From the NCBI GenBank assembly GCA_903884185.1, contig CAISDV010000132.1, positions 1 to 64,000 on the forward strand: 64,000 bases of DNA. Direction: 5' to 3'. The notes beneath the pieces are model-generated. The model saw only the letters and a list, made by a program, of their open reading frames with translations. It made no database searches and was not told where the DNA came from. The first letter of the stretch is position 1; each line of letters opens with the position of its first letter. Source of the stretch: an uncultured Chitinophagaceae bacterium. GTDB lineage: Bacteria > Bacteroidota > Bacteroidia > Chitinophagales > Chitinophagaceae. Positions 33,040-41,169 of the stretch are shown one piece after another. The position numbers and the translations under genes were made by a program.

Positions 33040-35877
33040 CTAAGGTTTTTTATAAGCTATCGTTTCAGGCGGACCCAAATAACTTTGTTTTACTCCACCC
33101 ATATCCAATACGATCTTTTGCAGCACCACACCCGGATCTGCCATCCAGAATTTGAGTACATGCGCACCCGGTTTTTTTACCTGGTGTTCTGATACCATGA
33201 TCCGGATATTATCGCCCACCGATTGTTCCCAGGTACGGTTGGTCTTTTCTATATCAAGATGAATGATCTGTGGCGTTTCATTGTCAATGGATATTCCGTA
33301 ACTCAAACCCTCTTTTGTTTTAAAATCAAGTGTCGGAGAGAAATAAGCATCCACTTTTATTTTACCTGTGTCGGTGATAAATACATCATACTCCAACCGC
33401 GGACTGTTGCCACCCGGAACAACAGGTGTGGCAGTTACAGGTAGCACTGTCATGGCAGATAATGTTCTTCCAAGCCCGGGAATGCGTTCCCAACTGATGG
33501 GTGATGCTGCAACTGCACGTGAGTAATGTTCTGCTTCAATTGAAATATATCCATTGCTTTCTGCAAATCCTTTTTCCTGCCCGGTTGCACGGGTTATCAC
33601 AGCAGTTACTACTAATGATTTTCCATCGGGCCCGGCAATTGTTATGGGCACACGTTGCGTGCCTGCAGGAGCTTTCTGCCAATCAACACTAATCCATAAT
33701 TTTTGTTCTTTTTGCAATTTGGTGGGAGTCGTGATATGTACCCACGCTGCACCACTTGTTGCTTTGTAATCAAAAGATGCCTGCCCCCGATTGAATACTT
33801 CTATATAATGTTTGGGTTGCGATACAGTAAAACCAGGTAGCACCGCTTCAGTGGTTTCTTTTGGCCACCAGGCAGTAGATCCTTCTATCGCTACACCCAT
33901 ATCTGCCGCATCAGGCACAACTATATTTTTTAATGCAGGCATGGCATTCCTTCTCGGTTCCTGCCAGATAACATAACCAATATGCGTTTGATCCATCATG
34001 TGGCTCCACTTGCCACCAGATAGCGTTGTGTTATAATATTTTGAAATGAGAGAATCCTTGATGAATAAGGCTTTCACGCTGTCTGCAAAATCATTGGTGG
34101 CCGCTCTTCCTTGTGCTGCATACCAACTATTTTTTGCTGCGTTCAAATATAATTGATTCAAATTCGCACATGCCTGAACAGGATGAAGCACCAGTTGGTA
34201 GTAAGCATCCTTGTATTCAGCAGGCATTAGTTTGTTCAATGCCTCAGCTTGCTGTAACAATTTATTATAATCGTTCACTACTGTTTCAGCTTCATTATAA
34301 TTAACAAGGCTGTAAGTAGCAGGCGTTAATAATTCAGGTTTGCGACGAGCATTATAGCTGGTGTATTTTGAAACGATATCTGCGATGGCTGTTGCATGGC
34401 TATCTCCAAATTGTTCAGCCGCCCAATGTTTTGTATACTGGCCTAAATTATTTGCATTCCACTTTTTTGTATCCCATGCATAGTCAAGAAAAAAGTCAAT
34501 AGGATATTCCATCGGTTTCAAATCGCCCACATTCACCACCCAGATACGGTCAACCCCATATTCATAAGCAAGATGCATCTGTTCCCATACGCGGGGAATA
34601 GAATTTGTGTTCAGCCATTTATAATTTCTTGGTCCGCCCACATAATCAAAATGATAATAAATACCATAACCACCTGGCCTGTTCTTTTCAGATGATTTGG
34701 GAAGTTTGCGGATATCACCCCAGTTATCATCGCATAGTAATAAAGTCACATCATCGGGTACGCGCATTCCCTTGTCGTAATAGTCCTGCACTTCTTTATA
34801 CAATGCCCATACCTGCGGAGTGGCAGAAGCCGGTTTGCATGTAACATCAGCGATGATCTTGCGCTGGTCGGCAACGATCCTCTCAAGTAATTCCACATTG
34901 CTTCCCTGAGTCATTGGTTTATCTCCATCGCCCCGCATGCCAACGGTAACAATACTTTCATGATTGCCCATGTTCTCGATTCCTTTTCTCCAGAAATTCC
35001 GTAAGATGGTATCATTGGTGGCATAATTCCATTCTCCTTTGCCATATCTTTTCCATTCCTGCTGTGCACGCAGCATGGGCTCATGATGTGAAGTGCTCAT
35101 CACAATTCCATATTGATTTGCCAACACAGGATTCAACTTGTCATCATCATTAAACGCATTGCCCCACATCGCAGGCCAGAGAAAATTGCCCTTCATACGC
35201 AATATCAGTTCAAACATTTTTTCATATACATTATGATTCACGCCACCGAACTTTTCTTTTGTCCAACCCGAAAATGCAGGCGCTTCATCATTAATAAAAA
35301 TGCCCCTGTATTTTACTGAGGGAGGACCGTATAAATGAGCGCCTTTTTTTAAAAACACTTCCGGTTTTTTCTTTACCGGAACATCGGCCCACCAATACCA
35401 GGGCGATACACCCATTTGCTGCGATAATTCAAACACACCATAAGCGGCGCCTCTTTTATCGCTACCTACAATAACAAAAGCATTGTCCACTCCTTTACAG
35501 GGATGATCCACCATTTGCAGTTTAAAAGTTTCCCATTTTCCTTTTAATTGACTCACATCAATTTTTTTCTGCTCAACGAGGCTGCGTATGAGAGGTGACC
35601 CATCTAATGTTCCAATGATGATGAGATTTTTTGCAGAGGAAGGAAGTGCATGCAATGTATCGGGCTTGCTGCCAGTTACCTGTAATACATCAGCCTGCAA
35701 AAACGCCGCAGCTTTCTTTACCAGCCAGTCGTCATTATCGTCAACATAAAGAGAAGTGGCGTGTGCGTTTGCAACAACAGGAAAACCACCCGGCTCCATT
35801 TTAGTTGATATAATTTCCTGTGCCTGGATGGCGAGTACCGGGAAAAGGGTAACTGCCAATACGATCAGCTTTTTCAT
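33040..35877 (-). CDS. GH115 alpha-glucuronidase
   Basis: A large exported enzyme of 945 residues with signal peptide MKKLIVLAVTLFPVLAIQAQ. It has the GH115 domain order: N-terminal alpha/beta domain, central barrel with FLWPAMWGNAFNDDD, GIVMSTSHHEPM, NHESIVTVGMRGDGDKPM and DNWGDIRKLP, helical region, then C-terminal beta domains (from about 700) with YISIEAEHYSRA. GH115 enzymes remove (4-O-methyl)glucuronic acid from internal residues of xylan, unlike GH67. It lies between the SDR and GH51 genes of the minus arm. Confidence 0.93.
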   Translation of the reverse strand: MKKLIVLAVTLFPVLAIQAQEIISTKMEPGGFPVVANAHATSLYVDDNDDWLVKKAAAFLQADVLQVTGSKPDTLHALPSSAKNLIIIGTLDGSPLIRSLVEQKKIDVSQLKGKWETFKLQMVDHPCKGVDNAFVIVGSDKRGAAYGVFELSQQMGVSPWYWWADVPVKKKPEVFLKKGAHLYGPPSVKYRGIFINDEAPAFSGWTKEKFGGVNHNVYEKMFELILRMKGNFLWPAMWGNAFNDDDKLNPVLANQYGIVMSTSHHEPMLRAQQEWKRYGKGEWNYATNDTILRNFWRKGIENMGNHESIVTVGMRGDGDKPMTQGSNVELLERIVADQRKIIADVTCKPASATPQVWALYKEVQDYYDKGMRVPDDVTLLLCDDNWGDIRKLPKSSEKNRPGGYGIYYHFDYVGGPRNYKWLNTNSIPRVWEQMHLAYEYGVDRIWVVNVGDLKPMEYPIDFFLDYAWDTKKWNANNLGQYTKHWAAEQFGDSHATAIADIVSKYTSYNARRKPELLTPATYSLVNYNEAETVVNDYNKLLQQAEALNKLMPAEYKDAYYQLVLHPVQACANLNQLYLNAAKNSWYAAQGRAATNDFADSVKALFIKDSLISKYYNTTLSGGKWSHMMDQTHIGYVIWQEPRRNAMPALKNIVVPDAADMGVAIEGSTAWWPKETTEAVLPGFTVSQPKHYIEVFNRGQASFDYKATSGAAWVHITTPTKLQKEQKLWISVDWQKAPAGTQRVPITIAGPDGKSLVVTAVITRATGQEKGFAESNGYISIEAEHYSRAVAASPISWERIPGLGRTLSAMTVLPVTATPVVPGGNSPRLEYDVFITDTGKIKVDAYFSPTLDFKTKEGLSYGISIDNETPQIIHLDIEKTNRTWEQSVGDNIRIMVSEHQVKKPGAHVLKFWMADPGVVLQKIVLDMGGVKQSYLGPPETIAYKKP

Positions 35878-35946
35878 TTGTCTGTAAAATTAGAATGTGT
35901 AATAATCTTCAACTAACAGCAGGTGGTTACAATTTTTCAGTTCAAT

Positions 35947-36690
35947 TTAAAACCCAACAGAGTTGCCCCCGTCTACAGGAAGAACAACTCCTGTAATATA
36001 TTTTGCTGCAGAAGAAGCAAGGAATAGTGCAGCATCACCAATATCTGATGGTTCTCCCATTTTTCCCATCGGTGTTCTTGCAAACACTTTATTTTTCCTT
36101 TCTGCATCACTGTTCAATGCCTTTGCCGACATATCTGTAGCGATAAATCCTGGTGCAATACAATTCACGCGGATCCCTTTGGGGGAAAGCTCTACAGCCA
36201 TTGCTCTTGTCATGCCTTCGATGGCAGATTTGGATGCAGTGTATGCGATCACTTTTGGAATTCCATATTGCGAAGCCATGGAACTAATATTGATGATGCA
36301 ACCTTCGCCATGCAACAACATATGTTTTACCACTTCTCTTGAAAGCGAGAATGCCGCATTCACATTGGTGTTGATGATCCGCTGGAATTCTTCATCTGTT
36401 ACTTCTTCAAAATTCTTTTTTTGGTTGATGCCTGCATTGTTCACCAGGATAGATATCTGTCCGTGTTGGCTTATAATCTTTTCTACCAGTGCAGGAATGG
36501 AAGTAAGATCAGTCAGGTCTGATGAAATGGCAATGCAATTTTCGCCAAACTGTTCTTTGGCCGCGGCTAATTTATTTTCATCCCTTCCAATAATGATAGT
36601 GCGAATATCATTCTCAATAAATTTCTTTGTAATAGCGAGGCCGATGCCCGAACCACCACCCGTTACTATTGCTAATTTTTTATTGCTCAT
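35947..36690 (-). CDS. SDR oxidoreductase in the glucuronoxylan arm, candidate fructuronate reductase
   Basis: A 247-residue classical short-chain dehydrogenase without signal peptide, hence cytosolic. The cofactor loop is TGGGSGIG (10-17) and NNAG is near 86-89. ISSMASQYGIPKVIAYTASK provides Ser, Tyr and Lys of the active site. GMTRAMAVELSPKGIRVNCIAPG and the final LPVDGG are typical of the gluconate-5-dehydrogenase/KduD-like group. It sits between the GH115 and GH67 alpha-glucuronidase genes. The window has uxaC and uxuA but no fructuronate reductase of the mannitol-dehydrogenase type apart from uxaB, so this SDR is the best candidate for that step. KduD activity or action on 4-O-methylglucuronate are alternatives. 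Confidence 0.7.
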   Translation of the reverse strand: MSNKKLAIVTGGGSGIGLAITKKFIENDIRTIIIGRDENKLAAAKEQFGENCIAISSDLTDLTSIPALVEKIISQHGQISILVNNAGINQKKNFEEVTDEEFQRIINTNVNAAFSLSREVVKHMLLHGEGCIINISSMASQYGIPKVIAYTASKSAIEGMTRAMAVELSPKGIRVNCIAPGFIATDMSAKALNSDAERKNKVFARTPMGKMGEPSDIGDAALFLASSAAKYITGVVLPVDGGNSVGF

Positions 36691-36740
36691 TTTTATTATT
36701 TATTTCTATGACAAAATATACAAATTGGGCTTAATAACCA

Positions 36741-38885
36741 TCATGGTGCTTTCAGGGCACGGTACTGTTCATAAAACTGCAGCGTATACTTTGGCTTTTC
36801 ATAAGCAGCCGGGATGGGCATCTTCGAAAATGTCTGAAAATACAGCAGGCAGGCATCTCTCCACCACACCGCTTCTTTTTCCTGCGTAGCCAATAATCCC
36901 TGCACTTTTTGAAACCTGTCTTTGTCAATAAATTTTTCCAGGCTGTTCCAGGTTTTTTGCATGTCTCTTACACTGTCAACGCCCTCATTATATTTATAAC
37001 ACATTTCATCCCATAATGTCCGGCCCGATTTCATTACATGTTTCCAGCTTACATGATGAAACCATAATAAATATTTTTCGGGGCAAGTGGCAGGGTCTTC
37101 AAATTGTTTGCGCACTTCGGGAGTATACTGTGCAAGCCCATTGCTTCCTGTAGGTTTTCTGTCGAAGCCTATACCAATAGAATCTGCTTTATGAAAATAG
37201 ACAGGGTTCCAATCGGCCCTTGATGCTTTATCATACCAGGGTGCAGGCCCGTAATGATTGCCATAACCCATGATATGATGCAATCCCAATGGTGTCATAT
37301 AGTTCACTATGGCTTCGCGCGAGCCCATCATTATTTTTTTTGTTGCTGATATGAATTGCGGATCGTTGGTAAATGTTTGCCTGATCCATTCATCTGCGAT
37401 CTGTTCTGCACTTAGGTTGTGGTTCCATGCCAGTCTCCCCAGTGCATACCAGTTTGCTTGTCCGAATGGATGGCCGCACCAGTTGGTATCGCTGCCTATG
37501 TTGGCAACACCAGCCATTCCTGTGTTGGAATAATTATCCAGTGAACCGTCAACTACTTTTGCAACGGTAGAACCTTTTCCTTTTGCATAAGTATCGGCAT
37601 CCAGGCATTCTTTAAATAAGGTAGCGAGATAGGCGAGGTGTGTAGAGAAACCCAAATATTCCTGTGTTACCTGGTATTCCATCACCAGCGGAGTTTTAGG
37701 CATTGCACCAAATAATGGATGGAAAGGTTCTCTTGGTTGAAAATCAATAGGCCCGTTCTTTACCTGTATCACCACATTTTTTCTAAAATTTCCATCCAAT
37801 GGTTTGAATTCATCATAAGCCTGTTTAAAACGGTCTTCCGGTTTATCATTACTGTAAACAAAGGCGCGCCAGATAACCATTCCATTAAATGGTGCCAGCG
37901 CATCGGCCAAAAGATTAGCGCCTTCTGCATGTGAGCGATTATATGTTTGCGGGCCGGGCTGTCCTTCTGAATTTGCTTTTACAAGAAACCCTCCAAAGTC
38001 GGGGATAGATTGATAGATCTCTTTTACTTTTTCCTTCCACCAGTTTTGTACCTGTGGATCAAGCGGATCTGCAGTTTTTAATCCGCCCATTTCTACCGGC
38101 GCGCTGAATCTTGCAGTGAGAAATAATTTTATTCCATAAGGGCGGAATATATCAGCCAGCACTTTGGCTTTTAAAATATAATCTTTTGATAGCGATAAAA
38201 CATTTGAATTCACATTGGTCACAGATGCTGCATTAATACCAATCGATGCATTCGCTCTTGCATAATCTGTATAACGCTGAGAGATCGTGTCGGGTAATTT
38301 TTTCCATTCCCAGATGGATCTTCCTGCATAACCACGTTCCACACTTCCATTTAAATTATCCCAGTGATCCAGCATTCGCAGCTTGATCTTTGGAGTGGAA
38401 CTGATATTTAATTGATGAATACTTTGTTGTGTTTGTAGTAATCGTAAAAAATGAAATACGCCATACAGTACGCCCATATCAGTATTTGCAGTGATGATCG
38501 TATAATGCTTGCCTGCTATGGTTTTGGAGAGAATCAAAAAACCTTCATTGCCCAATTGTGCCAGTTGTTTTTTATCAACTGCTGATGCAATAAAAGAAGA
38601 TGTTGCACTTGTGCCAGCAATTAAAGTGGCATCATTTTGCGTAGAAGAAGAGTTGCTGATTGTTTCCGATAAAAGCCCTTGCAATCCTTTCAGTAATTCA
38701 TCTGTGGCAACTTTAATGGTAGGGGAGTTGCCGGCAACAACAATATGCTGTAAATTATTTTTGTAATCACTTAATAATCTTGCATCACTCACTTTTTCAT
38801 ATCGCAGCCATAAACGATAACCATCTTCTGCAAAGGAAATTTGCAAACACATGGCCAGTATAAAAAATAGTATCGTTTTTTTCAT
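36741..38885 (-). CDS. GH67 alpha-glucuronidase
   Basis: A 714-residue exported enzyme (signal MKKTILFFILAMCLQISFA) that removes (4-O-methyl)glucuronic acid from the non-reducing end of xylo-oligosaccharides. Family words are EDGYRLWLRYEKV at the N-terminus, LRMLDHWDNLNGSVERGYAG, GGFLVKANSEGQPGPQTYNR with a catalytic region, MEYQVTQEYLGF and LGLHHIMGYGNHYGPAPWYD. The full family length is present. It follows the LacI gene by 18 bases and precedes the SDR by 50, in the minus arm. Confidence 0.94.
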   Translation of the reverse strand: MKKTILFFILAMCLQISFAEDGYRLWLRYEKVSDARLLSDYKNNLQHIVVAGNSPTIKVATDELLKGLQGLLSETISNSSSTQNDATLIAGTSATSSFIASAVDKKQLAQLGNEGFLILSKTIAGKHYTIITANTDMGVLYGVFHFLRLLQTQQSIHQLNISSTPKIKLRMLDHWDNLNGSVERGYAGRSIWEWKKLPDTISQRYTDYARANASIGINAASVTNVNSNVLSLSKDYILKAKVLADIFRPYGIKLFLTARFSAPVEMGGLKTADPLDPQVQNWWKEKVKEIYQSIPDFGGFLVKANSEGQPGPQTYNRSHAEGANLLADALAPFNGMVIWRAFVYSNDKPEDRFKQAYDEFKPLDGNFRKNVVIQVKNGPIDFQPREPFHPLFGAMPKTPLVMEYQVTQEYLGFSTHLAYLATLFKECLDADTYAKGKGSTVAKVVDGSLDNYSNTGMAGVANIGSDTNWCGHPFGQANWYALGRLAWNHNLSAEQIADEWIRQTFTNDPQFISATKKIMMGSREAIVNYMTPLGLHHIMGYGNHYGPAPWYDKASRADWNPVYFHKADSIGIGFDRKPTGSNGLAQYTPEVRKQFEDPATCPEKYLLWFHHVSWKHVMKSGRTLWDEMCYKYNEGVDSVRDMQKTWNSLEKFIDKDRFQKVQGLLATQEKEAVWWRDACLLYFQTFSKMPIPAAYEKPKYTLQFYEQYRALKAP

Positions 38886-38903
38886 AGCCGTGGAACTTTA
38901 TGG

Positions 38904-39932
38904 TCAGTGAGTTTTTCTTAGTGATGAGGCCCTGATGATCAACTCGGAACGAACGATGATCGTATTGGTCTGTTTTAAATTATTCAATCCTTTCAAATGA
39001 TTCACAAGAGAACGAGCTGCTATCTCTCCCATATCAATACCCGGGTAATCAACAGTGGTTAGTTGCGGTTCAACAATTTTACAGATGGCATCATTATTAA
39101 AGCCCGCAACTGCAATATCTCCCGGAATAGAAACGCCATGTTCTTTCAATATTTGTATACATACTGCTGCAGCAAAATCATTTGTTACAAAAACTGCGTC
39201 CGGCAAAGGTTTGATGGAGAGTATCTGCAAAGCTGCTTCCTTACTGGCTTTTTCGCTCAGGTCGTTTACAAGTAATAATTTTTTATCGAGTGGGATGCCG
39301 TTATCGAAGAGCGCATCTTTATAACCCCTGTAACGCTGGCCATATACATTTCGTTTCAGGTTGGCTGTAATGTGTACGATCCTTTTACAGCCCTGTTCTA
39401 TTAAATGCTGTGTTACCTGGTAGCCACATTTGTAATTATCAATTACCACAGAAGTGTGGTTGCTGTTCTCTTCTACGCGGTCAAAGAATATCACCGGTAT
39501 CCCTTTATCGAAATAAGGCTGGAAATGTGAAAGGTCATTGGTGTCGAATGCCAGGGAGGCGATCAGCCCATCCACTCTTTTATGAAAAAGGTTAAGGGTA
39601 TTGGCTGCTTCCTTTGTATAGCTTTCGGATGAGTGGGCTATGATCAGGTCGTAACCCGCTGCTGTAGTCACTTTTTCAATGCCTGCCAGTACAGAGGTAA
39701 TGAAATTACTGTTCAATTCATGGACAATCAAACCGATTGTATTGCTTTGCTGCTTTCTGAGGCTGCTGGCAAAATTATTATACCTGTAACCCAGCTCTTT
39801 GGCGGCATCAACTATCTTCTTCCTGGTGTTTTTATTGACTACAGGATCGTTTTGGAGCCCACGGCTCACAGTAGAAGTGGAAATACCCAGGTTGCGGGCA
39901 ATATCATATATAGTCACTTCCTTTTTCGTCAT
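38904..39932 (-). CDS. LacI-family regulator, xylan arm (downstream paralogue)
   Basis: A 342-residue LacI-type regulator. Helix-turn-helix EVTIYDIARNLGISTSTVSRGL occupies residues about 5-26, the hinge follows (GYRYNNFASSLRKQQ), then the sugar-binding domain (VDGLIASLAFDT, VIFFDRVEENSNHT, DAVFVTNDFAAA, DIAVAGFNND). It is similar along its full length to the next gene upstream (39986-40999), so the pair arose by tandem duplication. A predicted operator lies 7 bases before its start. Likely effector is xylose or a xylo- or glucurono-xylo-oligosaccharide, by context only. Confidence 0.88.
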   Translation of the reverse strand: MTKKEVTIYDIARNLGISTSTVSRGLQNDPVVNKNTRKKIVDAAKELGYRYNNFASSLRKQQSNTIGLIVHELNSNFITSVLAGIEKVTTAAGYDLIIAHSSESYTKEAANTLNLFHKRVDGLIASLAFDTNDLSHFQPYFDKGIPVIFFDRVEENSNHTSVVIDNYKCGYQVTQHLIEQGCKRIVHITANLKRNVYGQRYRGYKDALFDNGIPLDKKLLLVNDLSEKASKEAALQILSIKPLPDAVFVTNDFAAAVCIQILKEHGVSIPGDIAVAGFNNDAICKIVEPQLTTVDYPGIDMGEIAARSLVNHLKGLNNLKQTNTIIVRSELIIRASSLRKTH

Positions 39933-39938
39933 GGCATT

Positions 39939-39952
39939 ACAATCGGTTGCGT
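39939..39952. promoter_or_regulatory. Predicted LacI operator, xylan site 2
   Basis: ACAATCGGTTGCGT shares the core CAATCGGTTGC with the palindrome at 41059-41072. It lies in the 53-base gap between the two lacI-type genes, only 7 bases upstream of the second one's start codon, where a bound repressor could block transcription through the minus arm. Confidence 0.6.
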
Positions 39953-39985
39953 AAAAATCTTAAATAAAAAGGTAACAGCAAATTT

Positions 39986-40999
39986 TTATTTTAAAGACGA
40001 ACCGCGAATGATCAGTTCGGAAGATAAAATGATCTTGTTGGTGGTCTTCATATCAGACCTGCCACTGAGGTGGTCGATCAGGCAGGAAGCGGCTGCTTTG
40101 CCCATTTCATAACCGGGATAACTTATTGTGGTGAGGTTGGGTTGCACTACCTGGCTGATAGGGTCATTATTAAAACCTGCAATGGCAATATCCTGCGGAA
40201 CACGTATCCCCGCTTTCAATAATGTGAGCATACAAAAGACCGCACAGATATCATTGGCGGCAAATATGCCATCCGGGCGATGCTGCATATTCAAGATATA
40301 TTCTCCTGCCTGCGTACCTGCCTGTTCACTTAAGTTGCTTGTCTGTACCAGGCTTTCGTCGAATGGGATATGGTATTCTTTTAATGCCCGTTTATACCCT
40401 TTCAATCGCTCTTCATATACGTTACGGCGAGTGTTCCCTGCCAGGTGCATGATACGCTTACAACCTTGTTGCAGTAAGTGTTTGGTGACCTCATACCCCG
40501 CTTTCAGGTTATCAATAACGATGCCCGTGGACTGGTCATTATCAAAGACCCTATCGAAGAAAATAACGGGAACATTCTTATTGACAAAAGCTTCAAAATG
40601 CGCATTGTTTTCTGTGTCGGAAGCAAGTGATGCGATCAGTCCATCTACCCGGTTCGTAAACATCGTATGGGCATTGTCGATCTCTTTTTTGGTGCTTTCG
40701 AGCGACTGGCTGATGAGGAGATGATAGCCTTCCTCGTTGGCAACATTTTCCATTCCGGCAATGGCGGCGGACATGAAATGACTGTTTAGCCTGGGAACAA
40801 TAATGCCGATGGTATGGGTCCTTTTACTTCTTAGGCTGCTTGCGAAAGTGTTGGAGCGGTAGCCGAGTTCCTTCGCTATATCAACTATTTTTTTCTTTGT
40901 TTTCTTATTGATGGAGGGATGGTCCTTGAGGCCACGGCTCACTGTTGTAGCAGAAATATTCAGGTGTTTCGCAATATCATATATCGTTACTTCCTTCAT
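39986..40999 (-). CDS. LacI-family regulator, xylan arm (first gene)
   Basis: A 337-residue LacI-type regulator leading the minus arm. The DNA-binding part is EVTIYDIAKHLNISATTVSRGL (about 3-24) and the hinge is YRSNTFASSLRSKR; the sensor domain has VDGLIASLASDT, VIFFDRVFDNDQST and DIAIAGFNNDP. The recognition helix (SATTVSRGL) differs from the paralogue (STSTVSRGL) by one or two residues, so both may bind similar sites. Its promoter region is shared with the divergent GH3 gene and holds an operator-like palindrome. Confidence 0.9.
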   Translation of the reverse strand: MKEVTIYDIAKHLNISATTVSRGLKDHPSINKKTKKKIVDIAKELGYRSNTFASSLRSKRTHTIGIIVPRLNSHFMSAAIAGMENVANEEGYHLLISQSLESTKKEIDNAHTMFTNRVDGLIASLASDTENNAHFEAFVNKNVPVIFFDRVFDNDQSTGIVIDNLKAGYEVTKHLLQQGCKRIMHLAGNTRRNVYEERLKGYKRALKEYHIPFDESLVQTSNLSEQAGTQAGEYILNMQHRPDGIFAANDICAVFCMLTLLKAGIRVPQDIAIAGFNNDPISQVVQPNLTTISYPGYEMGKAAASCLIDHLSGRSDMKTTNKIILSSELIIRGSSLK

Positions 41000-41030
41000 T
41001 ATGCAAGCAGTTTTTTCAGGGCCAGAAAAA

Positions 41031-41098
41031 CAAAAATACCTTTTTTTTTAAAAAAAATTGCAATCGGTTGCATTTTTTCAAAATTCCCCCTATATTTG
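41031..41098. promoter_or_regulatory. Divergent promoter pair sharing one LacI operator
   Basis: The palindrome tGCAATCGGTTGCa (41059-41072) is CG-centred and nearly symmetric. On the plus strand its TTG (41068-41070) is followed after 20 bases by TATATTTG (41091-41098), an exact Bacteroidota -7 box. On the minus strand its other TTG (complement of 41061-41063) is followed after 22 bases by TATTTTTG (complement of 41031-41038). Each operator arm therefore supplies the -33 element of one promoter. It would drive the plus arm from GH3 (41170) and the minus arm from the LacI gene (40999), both closed by one bound repressor. Confidence 0.75.
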
Positions 41099-41169
41099 TT
41101 AAAGCGATTAACTAAATAACGATTCGGTTTTTTTTCGATGGGTATTGTGCAGTTGCCAAAACATGCTAT

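Noticed and set aside
35963-36889. Plus-strand open frame of 308 codons over the SDR and the end of GH67
   Set aside because: Both minus-strand genes have full catalytic motifs; the long antisense frame follows from their codon use and has no domain of its own.
40128-40724. Plus-strand open frame of 198 codons inside the LacI gene
   Set aside because: Antisense shadow of a complete LacI protein; no start context or domain.
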